Below, piece after piece: positions 60,128-64,000 of a stretch of DNA of 64,000 bases. The position numbers and the translations under genes are program-made. The notes under the pieces are model-generated. The model saw nothing but the letters and a program-made list of their open reading frames with translations, did no database searches and was not told the DNA's origin. The DNA lies in assembly GCF_028864635.1 (NCBI RefSeq), contig NZ_CP104850.1:1990001-2054000 (forward strand), given 5' to 3'. The DNA is from Cloacibacterium sp. TD35 (lineage in GTDB: Bacteria > Bacteroidota > Bacteroidia > Flavobacteriales > Weeksellaceae). Positions within the stretch are counted from its first letter, which is position 1. Every line of letters begins with the position of its first letter.

Positions 60128-60655
60128 TTAATTAAATTTATTGACAATTTTTTCGATAGTATTGATATTTCGGCTGGTTAGAATATTTTTAAAAGATTTC
60201 TTTCCCAAAATCTTACCAAACTCACTATTAAGCGTATTTCCTTTAGAAATCTTCCAATAAAAATTACTATTGATTAGTTTAGCTTCTTCCTGCTCTTGAT
60301 GATTTGCTTTTAAAAACTCTTCCATCAAAAGATTTTCGTCTCCTGCATTACAAATAAAGCTGTAAATATGAAGATTTTCATCTTTCTCAAAAGGAGAATT
60401 TTCTAAAATTTGCTTCACTTCTTCATCAGTTTTTAAAAACAAAAATGCTTCGTAACGAAAATGCTCAGAAAGTAATCTTTCTAGTTTTTGTTTTAAAATC
60501 TCTGGAGCTTCATCAGACTTAAATAAAATATTTCCTGTTGCCAAAACACTAGAAACGTCTTTCACTCCTGCCTTTTTGAAAACATCACAGACTTCTACCA
60601 TTTTCATTGCAGTTCCGTTTACGTTTACGCCGCGTAAAAAAGCACAGTAATTCAT
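60128..60655 (-). CDS. DUF1697 domain-containing protein
   Basis: A 175-aa protein. The N-terminal YCAFLRGVNVNGTAMKM and VSSVLATGNILFKS are the DUF1697 hallmarks. Cytosolic, ferredoxin-like fold in relatives; function unknown. Lies 9 bp after the GT-C-like gene and 26 bp before the S9 peptidase, so the three are probably one transcript. Confidence 0.9.
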   Translation of the reverse strand: MNYCAFLRGVNVNGTAMKMVEVCDVFKKAGVKDVSSVLATGNILFKSDEAPEILKQKLERLLSEHFRYEAFLFLKTDEEVKQILENSPFEKDENLHIYSFICNAGDENLLMEEFLKANHQEQEEAKLINSNFYWKISKGNTLNSEFGKILGKKSFKNILTSRNINTIEKIVNKFN

Positions 60656-60664
60656 TAAGTAAAT

Positions 60665-62155
60665 TTATTTTCTTTCGTAGAGATTATAATCTGTTCCAGA
60701 AGGTTTTAATCTGTATATTTTTTCTAAAATTTTATTGTCAGAATTTAAGTGATTTTTAATTCTAAACTCCTTCAATAATCGATAGTTTTCTTGGTAAAAA
60801 CTTCCATCTTTTCCTTCAAATAAGTTTTTGGGCGCCAATAAATACTTTGGTTTCCTTTTTTCGACTGTATTTTTCCAATAATTGACTTTGTCTTTTTTGA
60901 TTTCAGTTTGAACTTCTTTATCCACCAAACCAACTTCATCTATTGCCTTTAAACCCGAAAAATAAGGAATATAACCCGCTGGCTCTAGTAAAATGTATTG
61001 ATTTTTATCTTTTTCATAGTCTTTTAGAAACAAACCAATGCTTCTTCTATAATTCCACTCACCGTTTCCTGTGGCGATAGAATGAACCGTTTGAAAAGCA
61101 GCCATCGGTAAAATATAAAAAATAAGAAGCAGAGAAATCCACCAAAATTTATATATCTTTTGCTCTAAAACAAATACCAAAATCACTGCAAAAAGCAAAA
61201 TCTGTGGAACCCAATAATACCAATCAAAATAACTTCTTTGTGAAATAAAAATCAATTGTTTTGTCCAGCCAAAAAGGAAAATAATCCAGATGAAAAGGTT
61301 TTTGCTTTCTCTTTTCGAAACGATGTATAAAAACGCTAAAAACTCAAAAACTAGAACTAAAATCGTGAAAGGATTAAAATCTCCAGGAAGTTTCAGCATT
61401 CCCCAGAAATTACCATAATTCATTAGGAAATATTTCCACTGGAGTGCCAAACTCATGTTTTTTGCATACGTCACACTTTTGGCAACAATGGTGTTATTTA
61501 CCAATTCTCCGAAGTAAAACCAGTTAAAACTCATCAAAACGGCAACTCCTAAAATTCCACCTAAAATGTAGAACCAACGGACTTTTTTATTCCAAATAAT
61601 ATCGACCAAAAAAACGATTCCTAAGAAAATCACCGTATCTATTCTTGTGAAAAGAATGAGAATAGGGAAAAGAATTTGTACCCAGATTTTATTCTGCTTG
61701 AAACCGAAAAACAACAAAGCCATTTCTAGAAAGAATAAAAGTCCATATTCCATACCTAGAATTGAAATTTTAATAGAAGGAGGCAAAATGCCAAATAAGA
61801 AGATGAAAATAGCTTGATGTAAAGGATTTTTGAGGATTAATTTTGAAAGAAAGTAGCTCCCAATCGTAAACAATAATGAATTGAAAACCAATAATGGGTA
61901 AATGAAGTCTTCTTTGCCAAAAATCAGATTAAAAATATAAGAAACAAACACATACAAATGCGTAGTAGAAGCAGAAATTTTAGTTTCTCCATTGAAACCA
62001 ATTACACTGTAATCTAATAAGTTTTGCGCTACTCTCCAAGTGATAAAAGCATCTTCCTGAATATGATGCGTGAGCAAAAAAAGAAGTTTTACCAATACGG
62101 TAAAAACAACTGCCAAAAGAGGAAATTTTGCGTACTTCTGTATAGTTTCAGACAT
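60665..62155 (-). CDS. Multi-pass membrane protein, GT-C-like, 496 aa
   Basis: About ten to twelve TM helices in the first 390 residues, then a soluble C-terminal part of about 110 residues (DEVGLVDKEV, RKPKYLLAPKNLF). The first periplasmic loop has an acidic HHIQEDAFITWRVAQNLL, the Asp region expected in GT-C glycosyltransferases that use polyprenyl-phosphate sugars. No family could be named firmly. It probably transfers sugar to a lipid or surface glycan. Neighbour of the GT117/DUF2723 gene upstream. Confidence 0.7.
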   Translation of the reverse strand: MSETIQKYAKFPLLAVVFTVLVKLLFLLTHHIQEDAFITWRVAQNLLDYSVIGFNGETKISASTTHLYVFVSYIFNLIFGKEDFIYPLLVFNSLLFTIGSYFLSKLILKNPLHQAIFIFLFGILPPSIKISILGMEYGLLFFLEMALLFFGFKQNKIWVQILFPILILFTRIDTVIFLGIVFLVDIIWNKKVRWFYILGGILGVAVLMSFNWFYFGELVNNTIVAKSVTYAKNMSLALQWKYFLMNYGNFWGMLKLPGDFNPFTILVLVFEFLAFLYIVSKRESKNLFIWIIFLFGWTKQLIFISQRSYFDWYYWVPQILLFAVILVFVLEQKIYKFWWISLLLIFYILPMAAFQTVHSIATGNGEWNYRRSIGLFLKDYEKDKNQYILLEPAGYIPYFSGLKAIDEVGLVDKEVQTEIKKDKVNYWKNTVEKRKPKYLLAPKNLFEGKDGSFYQENYRLLKEFRIKNHLNSDNKILEKIYRLKPSGTDYNLYERK

Positions 62156-62226
62156 TTTTTCGTGTAAATTTTTACAAATATAGTTTTAAAAAAATCGCTG
62201 TCAAAGATTTTAGACTTTCAGTCATA

Positions 62227-62261
62227 AAAAAATCCGTCAGAATATTTCTAACGGATTTTAT
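62227..62261 (-). terminator. Intrinsic terminator after the DUF2723 gene
   Basis: Minus-strand AAAATCCGT / ACGGATTTT hairpin followed by T tract, 20 bp past the stop at 62282. Confidence 0.85.
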
Positions 62262-62281
62262 GTTAAATTTTAATTGAAAAA

Positions 62282-64000
62282 CTAGTTCGTTGCTTTCATC
62301 ATTTGTCTGGTGATTTCCGCTTCTTTTTCTTTTGGATAAGTAGAATCATAAGGTTTCATCACTTCAAATAAATAAGAATAAAACGGTGTGATTTTTTGCA
62401 CTTTCTCAGCTTCTTTAAAAGCTTTTTCTTTTCCTGCCATTTGCAAATCACTGATGAAGTTTTTAAATCTCTTGTCAATAGGTTCGATGGATTTTAACAA
62501 GTAATTGTAACCTTTATCTTTTTGACCGATTTTCTTATACGCATCAGAAACTGCTCCTGTTACCAATGAATACAAGATTGGTTGAGCATTCATCTGTTTT
62601 CTTACAAATTTTTGTTCGTATTTAGAAAGCGACAAGTAATAATCGTACTCTTCAAAAATATCTCTTTTTAATTGTTCTGCCAGTTGTAATCCTTTTTGCT
62701 CTTGACCTGCAACTATATACCCATAAACCATTGCGCTTAAAGAACGAGGGTCATTATATTTTGAAGAAGGTATTTCTCTGCTTGCTAAATCTAAAAGTTC
62801 AATTGCTTTTGCTTTCTTACCTTCTAAAGTCAATGCTTCTGCGGCTCTACTTGCAGAACTTCTGTAACTTACGATATTCTGTGTACAAGTTTCGTCCATG
62901 TGAACATTTAGATCTTTGAAATTGCCCCACTTGTAGTTTTTCACTATTTGATATAGGTTTTCAGCATCTACTCTTCCCATTTCTCCATCTTCTCTTTCTT
63001 CTGTTTTAATAGGAACTAATCTATAGCTGAAACCATCAAACTGAAGATAATCTTTCAAATAGAAAATGTTTTCGTCATCATAAATTCCACCCACTGAGAA
63101 ATTGATAGGACGTTTCCAATCAAAATTTGCCAAAATATCCATCAAGATATAATTAGCTTTAAACATATTTCCTCTTCTGTAATCTATGGTAATTTGGTCT
63201 ACTGTATTCGGTAAATCTTTAGCAGAAATAATACCAGATTTCACTGCATTTGCTTTATTTACTGGTAAAACAAACCTAGAAACAGGCAAGAAATTAAAAC
63301 GTTCATATTTATCTTCCCCAAAAAGTAATTTTAAAATTTCATCTTTTTCTGGACTTCTTTTTCTCAAGAAATTTACGGCGTCTTTGATGTTCATAGAATC
63401 TTGAACCATATACTTTTTGTAAGGCTCAAATAAACTCTCTGGAACGCCAGCATCTATATTATTCTGAATAAAATTTTTCCAATCTTCTGCAGAAAGTAAA
63501 ACTACTTGATCATTAGTACCATCTCTATATTCTTCGTGCGTAAGCACTGACGGAACTGGCATTGAATTGTATGTTCTGCGTTTTACTTGGTCTATATTCC
63601 AAGGGGTTCCTAAAAGCGTAAAATTCACCACTTTTACATCATCTCTGAATTGCTCTGTTTCTTGTAATCCCCATATTGGATACGTATCATTATCACCATA
63701 AACGAAGAAAATATCATCTTTAGGAAGGGATTTTAATGAAGAATAAGCAAAATCATATGCAGCATAACGCTCACTTCTATCGTGAGAGTTATAATTTTGG
63801 AAGCCCATCATCAATGGAACTCCTAATAAAACGATTCCTGTAACCCAAGTGGCAGCATTTGATTTAATTTTTTCTTGTAAATACCAAAGAATTGCTGCTG
63901 CTCCGAAACCAATCCAAATTGCAAATGCATAGAAACTTCCTACCATAGCGTAATCTCTTTCTCTTGGTTCAAAAGGTTTTACACCGGTATAGAAAATAAT
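62282..64000 (-). CDS. GT117 / DUF2723 membrane protein (C-terminal part)
   Basis: About 572 C-terminal codons of a larger protein; the 5' part is beyond the right edge. The readable N-side has PFEPRERDYAMVGSFYAF then TM helices (FAIWIGFGAAAILWYL, WVTGIVLLGVPLMMG). The large soluble region contains DIFFVYGDNDTYPIWGLQE and NFTLLGTPWNIDQVKRR, typical of DUF2723 (glycosyltransferase family 117, protein O-mannosyltransferase-like). A TPR-like tail follows. Such proteins glycosylate exported proteins in Bacteroidetes. Confidence 0.9.
   Translation of the reverse strand: MIFYTGVKPFEPRERDYAMVGSFYAFAIWIGFGAAAILWYLQEKIKSNAATWVTGIVLLGVPLMMGFQNYNSHDRSERYAAYDFAYSSLKSLPKDDIFFVYGDNDTYPIWGLQETEQFRDDVKVVNFTLLGTPWNIDQVKRRTYNSMPVPSVLTHEEYRDGTNDQVVLLSAEDWKNFIQNNIDAGVPESLFEPYKKYMVQDSMNIKDAVNFLRKRSPEKDEILKLLFGEDKYERFNFLPVSRFVLPVNKANAVKSGIISAKDLPNTVDQITIDYRRGNMFKANYILMDILANFDWKRPINFSVGGIYDDENIFYLKDYLQFDGFSYRLVPIKTEEREDGEMGRVDAENLYQIVKNYKWGNFKDLNVHMDETCTQNIVSYRSSASRAAEALTLEGKKAKAIELLDLASREIPSSKYNDPRSLSAMVYGYIVAGQEQKGLQLAEQLKRDIFEEYDYYLSLSKYEQKFVRKQMNAQPILYSLVTGAVSDAYKKIGQKDKGYNYLLKSIEPIDKRFKNFISDLQMAGKEKAFKEAEKVQKITPFYSYLFEVMKPYDSTYPKEKEAEITRQMMKATN

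Overview
The window looks like a stretch of a low-GC Flavobacteriia chromosome, most likely family Weeksellaceae (Chryseobacterium/Cloacibacterium-like). The signs are: a 288-aa primary sigma factor without region 1.1; Bacteroidetes promoters (TTG or TTTG, then 17-19 nt, then TAnnTTTG) in front of several genes; an E1 alpha/beta fusion of the 2-oxoacid dehydrogenase type; many signal peptides ending in SQ or AQ; and the block acyl-CoA reductase / ferredoxin / serC / serA / DUF1015. The genus is inference. No rRNA, tRNA, CRISPR array, transposase or prophage was seen. Both window ends cut genes (an E2 acyltransferase at the left, a GT117/DUF2723 membrane protein at the right).

Layout. 1-9.9 kb (mostly minus strand): 2-oxoacid dehydrogenase E2, glutaryl-CoA dehydrogenase, small lipoprotein, AlkB-like dioxygenase, S9 peptidase, DoxX, Era, methyltransferase, methionine aminopeptidase, four-helix-bundle protein. 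9.9-15.4 kb: HAD-like protein, a propeller histidine kinase with its LuxR-type response regulator, and gpmI. 15.5-23.3 kb (mixed strands): SUI1, nucleoside phosphorylase, Tag, a small amphipathic-repeat protein, FabI, an MFS transporter and a large secreted Asp-box protein. 23.3-33 kb: M28 peptidase, threonine aldolase, rpoD, rpe, ndk, a DtxR-type regulator, a TPR protein and gyrA. 33-45.7 kb: LuxC-type reductase, ferredoxin, serine biosynthesis genes, DUF1015, a second M28 peptidase, diacylglycerol kinase, patatin, lpdA and fused E1. 45.8-52.7 kb is the only accessory-looking region: two homologous small exported peptides with duplicated 3' flanks, then three tandem genes for membrane-spanning TPR/AraC regulators. 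52.7-64 kb: polyprenyl synthase, RlmN, QueA, a gene broken by one in-frame stop, a uracil/deoxyinosine-glycosylase-like protein, an S9 peptidase, DUF1697, and two GT-C-like membrane proteins.

How genes work together: E1 (43.3 kb), E3 (41.6 kb) and E2 (left edge) could form one branched-chain-type 2-oxoacid dehydrogenase, although E2 lies about 41 kb away. SerC and SerA give two consecutive steps of serine synthesis. QueA and RlmN modify tRNA and rRNA. Signal-peptide peptidases (two S9, two M28) point to a protein-degrading lifestyle.

Most interesting signals: (1) a short intergenic transcript candidate between ndk and the DtxR regulator, with a perfect -24/-12 sigma-54 site, a second consensus housekeeping promoter and its own strong terminator; (2) the exported-peptide plus TPR-TM-AraC array, a plausible peptide-sensing or surface-regulation system in which two receptors share a nearly identical C-terminal 979 bp but have divergent sensor halves; (3) an intergenic repeat family whose two copies differ in the hairpin arms yet keep perfect pairing; (4) an intrinsic terminator that encloses the start codon of the sensor kinase; (5) an orphan terminator upstream of the 92-aa repeat protein; (6) a gene split by a single in-frame TAA.
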